64,000 nucleotides of DNA from Clostridiales bacterium (GCA_015056045.1 SVGZ01000005.1:1-64000), one strand, 5' to 3'; positions 45,846-56,303 are shown, numbered from the stretch's first letter. Numbers and translations: made by a program. Notes: a model not told the origin generated them from the letters alone.

Positions 45846-46549
45846 TATTCGCTCCGTTTTTTATCAAAATAGGGACATTGCTCTTTTTTGCATTCCTTGT
45901 TTTCTTCGGAAAAACCGCAAAGGATACGAGAAGGCTTCGTGAGTTCGATGCCGAAATGCTCTTTCACAAAGCGGATGCCCGTTAAAACTGCCGTCATGCT
46001 GTTGCGCTTGCAGCATCTTGGGCCGCCAAGCTTGGCAATGGCCAAAAGCGCTTCCGATGTGGCAAGGTTGGCAAGAGTCCATTCTTTGCCCGAAAGCGGA
46101 TCGGCCGCCGTATAGATGCTGACGAAAATGCCCAGACCGACCGCAGCACCGCAGCATCCCTGAAATCCGCAGAAACCACCGGGAACCTGTTTGCCGCGAT
46201 TTTCCGCTTCCAAAAGGGCAGCAGGCAGGTCAAAATCTGCGCCGCTGTTATGGCATGCTGTGAGAAGAACAGAAGCAACCATCGTGTGGTGTTCAGGTCC
46301 GTGCAGATAGATAAAATCTTTCTGCATGATCTCCGTGAGCATATCGATGGGATCGGTCGATGTGCTGTTTTTGCAGTATTCGCGGATCACTGCAAGTCCT
46401 TTTTCCGCATGACAATGATCGCAGATGAAATGCCCGTCTTCGCAGGCGGCATTTGAGAGGAAAGTTTTTCCGCAAAAAGCACAGGTCATTTCCTGTGCTT
46501 CGGGGTAATACAACAATGGTTTTTGACAGATCAGACAATTATTTTTCAT
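45845..46549 (-). CDS. DUF5714-like cysteine-rich protein
   Basis: A 234-residue protein. The first 55 residues form a zinc-ribbon-like region with four Cys pairs (CLIC, CAFC, CEDGHFICDHC). The rest carries Cys motifs GFCGFQGCCGAAVGLG, GGPRCCKRNS and a C-terminal CGFSEENKECKKEQCPYF, which I recognise as the DUF5714 pattern. The biochemical role is unknown; metal or Fe-S binding is likely. The frame continues upstream into radA, but ATG 46549, one base after the radA stop, is the sensible start and is probably translated by coupling. Confidence 0.78.
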   Translation of the reverse strand: MKNNCLICQKPLLYYPEAQEMTCAFCGKTFLSNAACEDGHFICDHCHAEKGLAVIREYCKNSTSTDPIDMLTEIMQKDFIYLHGPEHHTMVASVLLTACHNSGADFDLPAALLEAENRGKQVPGGFCGFQGCCGAAVGLGIFVSIYTAADPLSGKEWTLANLATSEALLAIAKLGGPRCCKRNSMTAVLTGIRFVKEHFGIELTKPSRILCGFSEENKECKKEQCPYFDKKRSE

Positions 46550-46550
46550 A

Positions 46551-47924
46551 TTATTTGTTAAAAACGTCGGCAAGAAGCTCGACCAAAGTTCGCCTTCCGC
46601 AAATCTCGACACCGCTGTGGTTATCGAGTCCTTTCAGGTTGGAAGCTGGGAGTAAGATGCGGTCAAGTCCCATGCGCTTTGCTTCAAAAACACGCTTGTT
46701 TGCCTGGGAAATATGGCGCATTTCGCCGGTTAAGCTGATCTCGCCCATGATCACGGTGTTTTCAAGCGGAGGTTTATTTCTGAAAGAGGAAACGATCGCT
46801 GCGGCAACGGCTGCATCCATCGCAGGTTCTGCAAGGCGCATACCGCCGCTGACGTTGAGGAAAATATCCTGATCAAAAAGCGGAAGCCCGACCTTTTTTT
46901 CAAGAACGGCGATGATGAGGTTCGCACGGTTATAATCGATGCCCGTGGCTGTTCGCCTCGGTGTGCCGAAAGCGGTTTTGGTGACGAGTGCCTCCACTTC
47001 GAGCAAAACAGGTCTGCTGCCCTCGACCGCACAATAAACGCAAGCGCCCGAAACGGGTTTGTTCCTGCTGCCGAGCATCATTTCCGAAGGACTGTTGACT
47101 TCGTTCATGCCGCTGTCGCCCATTTCAAAAACACCGATCTCGTCTGTACTGCCGAAACGGTTTTTGACCGCACGAAGAATGCGGAAGCTGCTGTGGCGTT
47201 CGCCTTCAAAATACAGAACGGTATCGACAAGATGTTCAAGGACACGAGGCCCCGCAATACTGCCTTCTTTGGTAACATGACCGATGAGGAAGATCGCACA
47301 GCTGTTTTGCTTGGCAAACTGGGCAAGAAGCCTTGCACATTCGCGGATCTGCGTGACGCTGCCCTGTGCAGAGCCCGAAAGACTCGTATGAACAGTCTGG
47401 ATCGAGTCAATGATGACAAAAGCAGGCTTCAGGTTTTCCATGGCGGCTAAGATCTGCTCAAGGTCCGTTTCCGCAAGGAAATAAATATCGCCGCCAAGGG
47501 CAAGCCTGTCCGCACGAAGCTTGACCTGTCGTTCGGATTCTTCGCCGGAAACATAGAGGACACGGTTTTCTTTTGTCAGCTTATCCGCAGCCTGCAGGAA
47601 GAGCGTCGATTTGCCGATACCGGGTTCACCGCCGGCCAATATAATACTCCCGGGGACGATTCCGCCGCCAAGAACATTATCAAGCTCAGAGATCCCCGTA
47701 TAGACTCTCGGGCTGCTTTTTGCGGAAATATCTTTTAAGGGTTTTGCCGCACCGCTGTAGATCGCCGAAGGGGCAGATTTTGCCGCGGAAGTTTTCGGCG
47801 TTTGCGCAATAACCGCTTCTTCCATCGTGTTCCAACTGCCGCAATCGGGGCATTTCCCCTGCCAGCGGGAGCTTTCATAGCCGCATTCGCTGCAGCGGTA
47901 AACTCTTGTGATCTTTGCAGGCAT
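46551..47924 (-). CDS. radA: DNA repair protein RadA (Sms)
   Basis: A 457-residue RecA-related ATPase that promotes branch migration during recombination. It has an N-terminal zinc finger (YRCSECGYESSRWQGKCPDC), Walker A GGEPGIGKST, the RadA-specific KNRFG motif (near residue 255), and a C-terminal Lon-like domain. The length is standard. It lies 11 bases after the beta-propeller gene, and its stop abuts the DUF5714-like gene. Confidence 0.97.
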   Translation of the reverse strand: MPAKITRVYRCSECGYESSRWQGKCPDCGSWNTMEEAVIAQTPKTSAAKSAPSAIYSGAAKPLKDISAKSSPRVYTGISELDNVLGGGIVPGSIILAGGEPGIGKSTLFLQAADKLTKENRVLYVSGEESERQVKLRADRLALGGDIYFLAETDLEQILAAMENLKPAFVIIDSIQTVHTSLSGSAQGSVTQIRECARLLAQFAKQNSCAIFLIGHVTKEGSIAGPRVLEHLVDTVLYFEGERHSSFRILRAVKNRFGSTDEIGVFEMGDSGMNEVNSPSEMMLGSRNKPVSGACVYCAVEGSRPVLLEVEALVTKTAFGTPRRTATGIDYNRANLIIAVLEKKVGLPLFDQDIFLNVSGGMRLAEPAMDAAVAAAIVSSFRNKPPLENTVIMGEISLTGEMRHISQANKRVFEAKRMGLDRILLPASNLKGLDNHSGVEICGRRTLVELLADVFNK

Positions 47925-47935
47925 AGCATCCTCCT

Positions 47936-49105
47936 TTAGCTGAAATCGGCGGCCGCATATTTGACCATATCGATATCACCGAAACCGCTCGTAACGTCAT
48001 ACCAGCAGACCTGACTGTGGTTGACGCAGACGAGAAGCCCTCTTGTCAGTTCGCTCGAAAGCTTATAGGTCATTTTTGTATCGAAAACATAGGCATAGAC
48101 AGCGCCGTCTTTTGTATAGGCGGCAAAGCCATCGCCGATATCGCAGTTTAATACGCCGTCGGTGATCATGGAAATATCGCCGTTCGATTCGACAAGCCAG
48201 AGCTCGTTTTGCGCACCGGGTTCGCCGGCTAAATAGATCGTGTGCTTGCCGTTCGTTTTTGGTGAAGCCGCATAATGCGGAACGGCCGTCATTTTTTCTG
48301 TACCGCCCGAAAGGTTGAACTGGATAAGCGAGCTTGTGAGCTTGCCTTCTTCGTATTTATGTGCGGCATAAATAACTCTGCCGTCGCAAATTGCCGCAGG
48401 ACTCGGGAAAGTGCTTTCCGAACGGAATGTTTTAAGGCAGACGGATTCCCTTGTCGCCAGATCATAGACATAGAGCTTATCGGCAAAATCGCCCGTTTGC
48501 TGCATAAAGGCAAGGATATTGCCCGAAAGGCTGAGCTTCGGTGCGGCATAGAGGAATTCTTTGATGAGGAAAGCTTCCCCTTTCGTTCGGTCATAGCCCA
48601 TGATCCTTCCGCCGGCATCGGCACAGGAATCGATATAGACGATAAATTCCGGAGAGATCAGACAGTTGATGATGTTGTCATATTTGCATTCGATGTTTTC
48701 GATTTCCTTGGAAGTTCCCGAAGCGGTGTTGAAAACCATCAGCCTTGTATATTTAAAACTGCCGTCTTTTGTTTCACCGGTCGAATAGACGATCTCTTCG
48801 CCATGGATATAGGGATCGTTGATGCGGGCAAATTCGATCTGCGCATCGTACTGCAGGTCGCTTAAATCTTTAAAACTGCTGCTGCCTTCGGGCTGTGCGG
48901 AGTCTGCGGTGATAAATTCGTTTAAGACGATCGGGTCTTCCTCTTCCTTTGCCTTTTCGATCATGGGGATGATCACGCCGATGGTCAGCATGAGAAGAAG
49001 CAGAAAGATGAGTAAAATCGAGAGCCAAAAGATATAAATACCGTATTTGCTGGATTGCAGGCGGATCATCAGCCTGCTTTCGGGTCTTTTCTTTTTTAAT
49101 GCCAT
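47936..49105 (-). CDS. Membrane-anchored beta-propeller-like protein
   Basis: A 389-residue protein. A basic N-terminus precedes one strong transmembrane helix (about 25-50, YIFWLSILLIFLLLLMLTIG). The extracellular part consists of repeated four-strand units with patterns such as IVYSTGETKD, ILAFMQQTGDFADKLYVYDL, and HTIYLAGEPGAQNELWLVE, as in TolB/WD-like propellers. I find no enzymatic motif. Ligand sensing or scaffold functions are possible. It is the first gene of the minus-strand operon with radA; the ATG has an AGGAGA site about 13 bases upstream. Confidence 0.75.
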   Translation of the reverse strand: MALKKKRPESRLMIRLQSSKYGIYIFWLSILLIFLLLLMLTIGVIIPMIEKAKEEEDPIVLNEFITADSAQPEGSSSFKDLSDLQYDAQIEFARINDPYIHGEEIVYSTGETKDGSFKYTRLMVFNTASGTSKEIENIECKYDNIINCLISPEFIVYIDSCADAGGRIMGYDRTKGEAFLIKEFLYAAPKLSLSGNILAFMQQTGDFADKLYVYDLATRESVCLKTFRSESTFPSPAAICDGRVIYAAHKYEEGKLTSSLIQFNLSGGTEKMTAVPHYAASPKTNGKHTIYLAGEPGAQNELWLVESNGDISMITDGVLNCDIGDGFAAYTKDGAVYAYVFDTKMTYKLSSELTRGLLVCVNHSQVCWYDVTSGFGDIDMVKYAAADFS

Positions 49106-49141
49106 ATATAAAGGAAGGTCTCCTGTTAAATTTCGTTTTCT

Positions 49142-49150
49142 ATTATAACA
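49142..49150 (-). promoter_or_regulatory. Extended -10 promoter of the radA operon
   Basis: On the minus strand TGTTATAAT, that is TG-T-TATAAT, about 40 bases before the first gene. The -35 region is poor, as usual for extended -10 promoters. Confidence 0.65.
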
Positions 49151-49303
49151 TAAACTTGTGTCTTTTTGATGAAAAATGAAAAGAAAGAGGCGAATGACAA
49201 CAAAATTTGTATTTTTTGGGTATTAATACGGTAAAAAGTGCAGGATAAAGCATCAAAAAGACAATTTTCCCCAATTAAACGGCATTTATACAGGCAAAAT
49301 CGG

Positions 49304-49332
49304 TTGATAAAAAAACCATAAAGTGTTATAAT
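49304..49332 (+). promoter_or_regulatory. Promoter of the glycogen operon
   Basis: TTGATA, a 17-base spacer and a perfect TATAAT. The expected transcription start near 49339 excludes the ATG at 49341 as a normal start of glgB. Confidence 0.8.
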
Positions 49333-49388
49333 CGCCTATAATGAAACAAGTGTTTCAACCAACGACCGAAGGGAGAATGGTTAAAATT

Positions 49389-51320
49389 ATGTCCGGCAGA
49401 TTGACGAAAGAAGAAGCATATCTTTTCGGTACGGGGAAATATTATCATAGTTATCTGAAATTCGGCGCACACCTCTGCACCGAAGAAGGTAAAAAGGGCG
49501 TTATGTTTACCGTATGGGCGCCCGATGTGAAAAGTGTCCATGTAGTCGGCAATTTCAACGATTGGACTCCGGGAAGAAACCGTATGCGTTCCCTTGGGGA
49601 AAGCGGTATCTGGCAGCTTTTCATTCCGTATCTGGGTGAAGGCGAAGTCTATAAATATCATATCGAGACCTTTGACGGAAGGCAGTTTTTAAAAGCGGAT
49701 CCCTATGCCTTTATGGCACAAAGACGCCCGGAGACTGCTTCCGTTGTTTTTGATACCAATTGGTATGACTGGCAGGATCGGGAATGGATGCGTGAGCGCA
49801 GGAAGAAAGATTTCCGCACCGAACCGATGAATATCTATGAAGTCCATCTGGGCTCGTGGAAAAGAAGAGGTCCCGAAGATTTTTACAGCTATGCCGAGCT
49901 TGCGGATATGCTCGTTCCCTATGTCAAGGAAATGGGCTATACACACGTTGAATTTCTGCCCGTTATGGAACACCCGCTCGATGCATCCTGGGGCTATCAG
50001 GTCACGGGCTATTTTGCACCGACGGCAAGGTATGGAGACCCGAAAGGTCTTATGTACCTCATCGACCGCATGCATGGCGAAGGCATCAGCGTCATTTTAG
50101 ACTGGGTACCGGCGCATTTCTGCAAAGATGAACAGGGCCTTGGCCGCTTCAATGGCGAAATGCTTTTTGAAGCGGATGAACACAAGCATTGGGGAACCTA
50201 TAAATTTGATTTTGGCAGACCGCAGGTCCGCAGTTTCCTCATTTCCAATGCGCTGTATTGGCTCGATGTTTACCATGCAGACGGTATTCGCGTTGACGGC
50301 GTCAGCAGTATGCTCTATATGAACTATTGCGGCGATCACCCCGAACGCAGAAACCGACTCGGCGGAACGGAAGACCTCGATGCGATCGCATTCCTGCAGG
50401 AACTGACGGATAAAGTCAGGGAATATCACCCCGAAGTCTTTATAGCTGCAGAAGAAGCCACCGCATTTGCAGGCGTTACCAAAAAAGCGCAGCAGGACGG
50501 ACTTGGTTTCGACTATAAATGGAATATGGGTTGGATGAACGATACCCTGCGCTATGTGGAAAAGGACCATATTTTCCGGAAATATCACCATCAGCTGCTC
50601 AATTTCTCCATGATGTACCATTATGATGAGAAATTCATTCTTCCGCTTTCGCATGACGAAGTCGTCCATGGGAAAAAGTCGCTGATCGGGAAGATGCCCG
50701 GAGATTATTGGCGCAAATTTGCGGGTTTAAGGCTCCTTATGTTCTATTTGATGACGCATCCCGGCGGCAAGCTCAGCTTTATGGGCAGTGAGATCGGGCA
50801 GTTTATCGAATGGCGCGAATATGAAGGGCTTGAATGGTTCCTTTTGGGCTACGATATGCACAGGAATTACCATGAATTTGTCCGCGAACTGAACCATTTC
50901 TATACGGAAACACCGGAGCTTTTTGAAATGGATCCGGATCCGCGCGGTTTTTCGTGGATCGATGCAGATAATGCCGATCAGAGCATCCTCGTCTATGAAC
51001 GCTTTGCCAAAGACGGCAGCCGCATCACAGCCATCCTGAACTTTACGCCGGCAACTTACGAAAACTTCCGTATCGGCGCAGAAAAAGGCGAATACGAAGA
51101 AGTATTCAGTACCGATGAACTGCGCTTCGGCGGTTCGGGAAAAGTAAACAGAGACCTTCTTTCAGCAGAGAAAATTCCGTGGCAGAACAGAATGTATTCC
51201 GTCACGCTGACAATTCCGCCGCTTGGCGGGCTCATCCTGAGAAAAAAAGAAAACAAAATTGGGTTACAGGATGAGGAGGCTTTGGAAACAGAAAAAGAAA
51301 CGGTAAAAGCCAAAAAATAA
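49389..51320 (+). CDS. glgB: 1,4-alpha-glucan branching enzyme
   Basis: A GH13 enzyme of about 643 residues that cuts alpha-1,4 chains and rejoins them as alpha-1,6 branches. An N-terminal CBM48-like domain (FTVWAPDVKSVHVVGNFNDW) precedes the barrel with the four conserved regions: DWVPAHF, DGIRVDGVSSM (nucleophile Asp), IAAEE (acid/base Glu) and LPLSHDEVVHGK. Start codon choice: the frame opens at 49341, too close to the transcription start. GGGAG at 49371 could serve ATG 49377 or 49389; the latter (MSGRLTKEEAYLF) aligns with other GlgB N-termini. First gene of the operon. Confidence 0.96.
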   Translation: MSGRLTKEEAYLFGTGKYYHSYLKFGAHLCTEEGKKGVMFTVWAPDVKSVHVVGNFNDWTPGRNRMRSLGESGIWQLFIPYLGEGEVYKYHIETFDGRQFLKADPYAFMAQRRPETASVVFDTNWYDWQDREWMRERRKKDFRTEPMNIYEVHLGSWKRRGPEDFYSYAELADMLVPYVKEMGYTHVEFLPVMEHPLDASWGYQVTGYFAPTARYGDPKGLMYLIDRMHGEGISVILDWVPAHFCKDEQGLGRFNGEMLFEADEHKHWGTYKFDFGRPQVRSFLISNALYWLDVYHADGIRVDGVSSMLYMNYCGDHPERRNRLGGTEDLDAIAFLQELTDKVREYHPEVFIAAEEATAFAGVTKKAQQDGLGFDYKWNMGWMNDTLRYVEKDHIFRKYHHQLLNFSMMYHYDEKFILPLSHDEVVHGKKSLIGKMPGDYWRKFAGLRLLMFYLMTHPGGKLSFMGSEIGQFIEWREYEGLEWFLLGYDMHRNYHEFVRELNHFYTETPELFEMDPDPRGFSWIDADNADQSILVYERFAKDGSRITAILNFTPATYENFRIGAEKGEYEEVFSTDELRFGGSGKVNRDLLSAEKIPWQNRMYSVTLTIPPLGGLILRKKENKIGLQDEEALETEKETVKAKK

Positions 51321-51388
51321 AGCCGGATATAAGAGCAAAAGCAGATGATTTATTGACTGCTTTGCATGAAAGTTTGAAAGGATAGAAC

Positions 51389-53824
51389 ATGTTGTACACA
51401 AACAAAGAAGAATTCAAGAGTGAGTATTTGCTCGAATTTAACCGCCTTATGGGTAAATCCATCGAGGAAAGCTCCCTTGGAGAAAAATATAGAGCACTCG
51501 TCAACCTCCTGCGCGAAAAAATCAGCGTAGACTGGGTAGATACCAGCAAGCTCTATACACAGAAGGGTGAAAAAGAAGTTTTCTATTTTTCGCTCGAATT
51601 TTTGATCGGCAGACTCCTCCCGTATTATCTCATCAACCTTGGCGTTGAAGATATCGTCAAAGCGGGCTTAAAGGACCTCGGCATCAATATCGAAGATATT
51701 TATCAGCAGGAAGCTGACGCAGGCCTTGGCAACGGCGGTCTCGGAAGACTCGCAGCCTGCTTCCTTGATTCCATGGCTTTCCTTGGCGTTCCCGGTCATG
51801 GCAACGGCATCCGCTATCGTTACGGCCTTTTCAAACAGAGGATCGTCGATGGCTATCAGGTCGAACTCCCCGATAACTGGCTCCGAAACGGCTATCCCTG
51901 GGAAATCAAGAGACCCGAAAAATCTGTCCTTATCAAATTCCGCGGCAATATCAATTCCCGCGAAGAAAACGGCAGACTCGTCTTTGAACACAACAATTAC
52001 GAAGGCGTTATGGCCGTTCCTTACGATATCCCGATGCTCGGCTATGAGGCACAGGATTCCGTCAATACACTCCGTCTTTGGAGCTCCGAACCCGTCGAAG
52101 AAGAATTTGACCTTGCATCCTTCAACAGAGGCGATTACAGCAAATTCTCCAATTATAAAAATGACATCGAAGCGATCTCCTATATTCTTTACCCCGAAGA
52201 CAGCAGCTGGCAGGGCAGAGAACTCCGCTTAAAGCAGGAATATTTCTTTGTTTCCGCAGGTCTGCAGGATATCATCCGCAGCTTCAAGAGCAAATATAAG
52301 GGCGATTTCACACTGCTTCCGCAGAAAGTTGCGATCCATATCAACGATACACATCCGGCACTCTGCGTTCCCGAACTCATGCGCATCCTCATGGATGAAG
52401 AAGGTCTGAGCTGGAACGAAGCATGGAATATCACCGTCAATACGATCTCCTTTACAAACCACACCATCATGCCCGAAGCACTCGAAAAATGGCCTATCGA
52501 CATGATGAAGGGGCTTCTTCCGCGTGTTTACATGATCGTTGAAGAGATCGACCGCCGCTTCCGCGAAGAAATGCGCACACAGCACGGCCTTGATGAAGAC
52601 ACCATTCAGTCTATGGCTGTCCTTAAATGGGGCGAAGCGCACATGGCAAACCTTTCGATCATCGGCAGCCAGTCCGTCAACGGTGTTGCAAAGCTGCATT
52701 CCGAGATCTTAAAGGAAAACGTATTTGCGGATTTCTACCATGTCTATCCCTATAAATTCAACAACAAGACCAACGGCGTTGCACACAGGCGCTTCCTGCA
52801 TATGGCAAACCCCGGTCTTTCCAAGCTCATCACAAAGAAGATCGGCCCGGATTGGTTAAAGAGACCGCAGGATATGGAACAGCTCCTTTCCTTAAAGAAC
52901 CAGACAAGATTCTTAAAGCAGCTTGGCGATGTTAAGCGCGCAAACAAGGAAAGACTGGCAGACTATATCTTCAAGACAACAGGCATCAGCACAGACCCGA
53001 ACAGCGTCTTTGATATCCATGTCAAGAGAATTCATGCCTATAAGCGTCAGCTGATGAACGCACTGCGCATTATGGATATGCGCAACCGCTTAAAGGATGA
53101 TCCCACAATGCCCTTCACACCGCATACCTTTATTTTTGCGGGTAAGGCAGCGCCCGGTTATGCTTATGCAAAGAAGGTCATCAAACTGATCACCTCCATC
53201 GCAGATCTCGTCAACAACGACCCCGAGCTTGATGACAAGATGAAGGTCGTCTTCCTCGAAAACTTCAACGTTTCCACAGCGGAAATGATCTACCCTGCAG
53301 CCGATATTTCCGAACAGATCTCCACAGCGAGCAAGGAAGCTTCCGGTACAGGCAACATGAAGTTCATGATGAACGGCGCTCTGACCTTGGGTACACTTGA
53401 CGGCGCAAACGTCGAGATCAGAGATATGGTCGGTGATGACAACATCAAGATCTTTGGCCTTACTGCAGAAGAAGTCATCTCTTACTATATGCGCGGCGGC
53501 TATACATCCTGGGAACTTTACCACGATGATGCACGCATCAGAAGAGTTGTCGATCAGCTTGTAGACGGTACATTCCCCGGTGTCGGTGCAGAATTCCAGG
53601 ATATTTTCGATGGTCTCCTTCGCGATAACGATATGTTCTTCGTATTAAAGGACCTCATCCCCTATATCGAGGCTTGGGAAGAACTCTGTCGTGATTATCA
53701 GGATCAGAAAAAATGGCAGCAGAAGGCTCTTGTCAACATCGCAAAGAGCTGGCAGTTCTCCAGCGACAGAACTATCCGCGAATATGCAGACGATATCTGG
53801 CGTACATCCTATAAAAAGTATTGA
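51389..53824 (+). CDS. glgP: Glycogen phosphorylase
   Basis: An 811-residue GT35 enzyme that releases glucose 1-phosphate from chain ends with phosphate and pyridoxal phosphate. The PLP-lysine region EASGTGNMKFMMNGALTLGT (about 650-669) matches the family, and DAGLGNGGLGRLAACFLDS near 110 is also diagnostic. Length is typical. GAAAGGATAG precedes the ATG. It sits between the branching enzyme and the ADP-glucose pyrophosphorylase genes, so making and using glycogen are co-organised. Confidence 0.97.
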   Translation: MLYTNKEEFKSEYLLEFNRLMGKSIEESSLGEKYRALVNLLREKISVDWVDTSKLYTQKGEKEVFYFSLEFLIGRLLPYYLINLGVEDIVKAGLKDLGINIEDIYQQEADAGLGNGGLGRLAACFLDSMAFLGVPGHGNGIRYRYGLFKQRIVDGYQVELPDNWLRNGYPWEIKRPEKSVLIKFRGNINSREENGRLVFEHNNYEGVMAVPYDIPMLGYEAQDSVNTLRLWSSEPVEEEFDLASFNRGDYSKFSNYKNDIEAISYILYPEDSSWQGRELRLKQEYFFVSAGLQDIIRSFKSKYKGDFTLLPQKVAIHINDTHPALCVPELMRILMDEEGLSWNEAWNITVNTISFTNHTIMPEALEKWPIDMMKGLLPRVYMIVEEIDRRFREEMRTQHGLDEDTIQSMAVLKWGEAHMANLSIIGSQSVNGVAKLHSEILKENVFADFYHVYPYKFNNKTNGVAHRRFLHMANPGLSKLITKKIGPDWLKRPQDMEQLLSLKNQTRFLKQLGDVKRANKERLADYIFKTTGISTDPNSVFDIHVKRIHAYKRQLMNALRIMDMRNRLKDDPTMPFTPHTFIFAGKAAPGYAYAKKVIKLITSIADLVNNDPELDDKMKVVFLENFNVSTAEMIYPAADISEQISTASKEASGTGNMKFMMNGALTLGTLDGANVEIRDMVGDDNIKIFGLTAEEVISYYMRGGYTSWELYHDDARIRRVVDQLVDGTFPGVGAEFQDIFDGLLRDNDMFFVLKDLIPYIEAWEELCRDYQDQKKWQQKALVNIAKSWQFSSDRTIREYADDIWRTSYKKY

Positions 53825-53944
53825 TTTGGCAATCTGAATTTTTAGATTGAAAAATATAAGAGATAGCGGTAACATATAAGTATAGAAACAAAAACATATA
53901 TAGATAGCTTAATTGTTATTGCATAAGAAAAATGAGGTGGAAAA

Positions 53945-55135
53945 ATGGCAAAGAAAAAATGTATTGCAATGCTTTTGGCCGGCGGACAGGGCAAGAGGCT
54001 CGGTGCGCTGACAAGGTATGTCGCAAAGCCGGCAGTTTCCTTCGGCGGAAAGTTCAGGATCATCGACTTCGGTCTCAGCAACTGTGTAAACTTTGACATC
54101 AATACCGTCGGTGTTTTAACGCAGTACAGACCGATGTTCTTAAACGCCTATATCGGCACAGGCAAAGCGTGGGATCTTGACACCGCAGATGGCGGCGTAC
54201 ATATCCTTCCGCCGTATATGAGCGAACAGGGCGGCACATGGTATAAGGGCACAGCAAACGCGATCTATCAGAACCTTGAATTCATCAATTCTCATGATCC
54301 GGAACATGTCCTTATCATCTCCGGTGACCATATCTATAAGATGGACTATTCCGACCTTATCCGTTACCACGAAGAAATGGAAGCGGATGTTACGATCTCC
54401 GTCATCGAAGTCCCGATGGAAGAAGCTTCCCGTTTCGGCATCATGAATACAGACGAAAACGGCAGGATCATCGAATTCGAAGAAAAACCCGCTAACCCGA
54501 AGAGCAACCTCGCTTCCATGGGTATCTACATCTTCAATACAAAGCTCCTCGAAGATTCTTTGACAGAAGACGAACAGAACCCCGACAGCGAAAACGACTT
54601 CGGCAAAAACATCATCCCGATGCTCATCGAACGCGGCAAGAGAGTCTTTGCCTATAAATTCTCCGGCTATTGGAAAGATGTCGGAACGATCGACAGCTAT
54701 TACGAAGCCAATATGGAAATGCTCCAGCCCGAACCGCCGTTCTCCATCGACGAACCCGGCTATAAAGTATTTTCCAACAGCAACATCCACCAGCCCTTAT
54801 ATATCGGCGAAAATGCAGAAACAGACAACAGCATCATCTGCAGCGGCTGCACGATCGAAGGCAAGGTCAAAAATTCCATCCTGAGCCCCGATGCCGTTGT
54901 TGAGGAAGGTGCCGTCGTTGTAGACAGCCTCATCTTAACGGGCGCTGTCATCAAAAAAGGCGCGTACGTCAAAAAAGCTATCATCGGCGAAGAAGCTGTT
55001 ATCGGCGAGGATTGCGTTTTAGGCATTGAAACCTCCACCAAACGCCACGAAGCCGGCATTACCGTTGTTTCGGGCCATATGAATATTGCTCCGGGGACGC
55101 ATATCCTCGAGGGCAGCGATGTGCTTTCCTATTAA
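53945..55135 (+). CDS. glgC: Glucose-1-phosphate adenylyltransferase, catalytic subunit
   Basis: A 396-residue nucleotidyltransferase making ADP-glucose, the glucosyl donor for glycogen. The N-terminal loop [19 protein letters not shown] is intact; GTANAIYQN and the GDHIYKMDY metal site follow. The C-terminal part is a left-handed beta-helix. A GAGGTGG site precedes the ATG. It is paired with the GlgD-like gene 23 bases downstream, so a GlgC-GlgD heterotetramer is likely. Confidence 0.97.
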   Translation: MAKKKCIAMLLAGGQGKRLGALTRYVAKPAVSFGGKFRIIDFGLSNCVNFDINTVGVLTQYRPMFLNAYIGTGKAWDLDTADGGVHILPPYMSEQGGTWYKGTANAIYQNLEFINSHDPEHVLIISGDHIYKMDYSDLIRYHEEMEADVTISVIEVPMEEASRFGIMNTDENGRIIEFEEKPANPKSNLASMGIYIFNTKLLEDSLTEDEQNPDSENDFGKNIIPMLIERGKRVFAYKFSGYWKDVGTIDSYYEANMEMLQPEPPFSIDEPGYKVFSNSNIHQPLYIGENAETDNSIICSGCTIEGKVKNSILSPDAVVEEGAVVVDSLILTGAVIKKGAYVKKAIIGEEAVIGEDCVLGIETSTKRHEAGITVVSGHMNIAPGTHILEGSDVLSY

Positions 55136-55158
55136 GAAAGGAAGAAAGGGGAAATACG

Positions 55159-56271
55159 ATGAAAAAAGTAATGGGACTTATTGCGGCGAACTATTCTCCT
55201 GATCTTCTGGGGGATCTCACCATCGAAAGACCGCTTGCAGCAATGCCTTTTGGCGGCAGATACAGACTTCTTGACTTTGCGCTTTCCAATATGGTCAATA
55301 TGGGCATCCATACCGTCGGCATCATCACGCCTTCGCATTATCGCCCGATCATGGACCACCTCGGTGCAGGCAAAGAATGGTCTTTGGACAGAAAAAGAGG
55401 CGGACTCTTCATTCTGCCCGGTCTGAACTACGGCTATCGCAACATGGCGACGAAGTTCCTGCTTCGCGACATTATGAACAACATGGAATACCTCATCCGC
55501 GCAGACGAAGAACACGTTATTATCAGCTCGGCAAACCAGGTATTCAACATTTCCTTTGAAGCAATGGCAAAGGCACACATTGCGGCTGATGCCGATGTCA
55601 CCCTGCTTTATAAACAGACAACAGGCTTCTATGAAAGCCCGGAAGAAAAGATCTTCCTCAACCTTGGCGATGCCGGCCGTGTTGACAGCATGAGCCATAG
55701 CCAGGCTGCCGTTAAAGAATACCTCTTCTGTGACGTTATCGTCATCAAGCGTAAGCTCCTCATGCAGTTCATCGAATGGTACAGGGAAGTTCCCTATATC
55801 GACCTGATGGAAGTCATCGAACAGAACATCCGCACAGTGAATGTTCGCAGCTACGAAATGACGGGCTATTCCCACAGGATCGACTCCGTGGAAAATTATT
55901 TCCAGACGAGCATGGATCTTCTCAAGAAAGAAGTCCGCGAAGAGCTTTTCACCGGCGAAAGAAAGATCTATACAAAAGTCAGAGATAACGTTCCCACAAG
56001 ATATGAGACCGGCTGCAAAGTCAGAAATTCCCTTATCGCAAACGGCTGCATCATTCAGGGTCAGATCGAAAACAGTGTTTTATCCAGACGCTGCGTCGTA
56101 AAGCCCGGTGCCGTCGTCAAAAACTGCATCATCATGCAGGGCGCTGTTATCAACAGCGGTGCTGTCCTTGAAAATGCGATCATCGATAAATACACCGAGA
56201 TCAGCGCAGATACAGTGATTAAGGGAAGAGCGGAAAAGCCGATCTATTTAAGAAAGATGGCAACAATCTAA
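55159..56271 (+). CDS. glgD: GlgD, regulatory subunit of ADP-glucose pyrophosphorylase
   Basis: A 370-residue homologue of GlgC. The N-terminal GGxGxRL nucleotide loop is replaced by GLIAANYSPDLLGDLT, and the GDHIY-type metal site is also lost (ISSANQVFN), so it should be catalytically inactive. In Firmicutes such proteins activate GlgC. FGGRYRLLDFALSNMVN is kept. AGAAAGGGG lies before the ATG. It is followed by a weak hairpin and glgA. Confidence 0.94.
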   Translation: MKKVMGLIAANYSPDLLGDLTIERPLAAMPFGGRYRLLDFALSNMVNMGIHTVGIITPSHYRPIMDHLGAGKEWSLDRKRGGLFILPGLNYGYRNMATKFLLRDIMNNMEYLIRADEEHVIISSANQVFNISFEAMAKAHIAADADVTLLYKQTTGFYESPEEKIFLNLGDAGRVDSMSHSQAAVKEYLFCDVIVIKRKLLMQFIEWYREVPYIDLMEVIEQNIRTVNVRSYEMTGYSHRIDSVENYFQTSMDLLKKEVREELFTGERKIYTKVRDNVPTRYETGCKVRNSLIANGCIIQGQIENSVLSRRCVVKPGAVVKNCIIMQGAVINSGAVLENAIIDKYTEISADTVIKGRAEKPIYLRKMATI

Positions 56272-56303
56272 ACGCATCACCCTAAAAAAGTTATGAAACA
56301 AAG

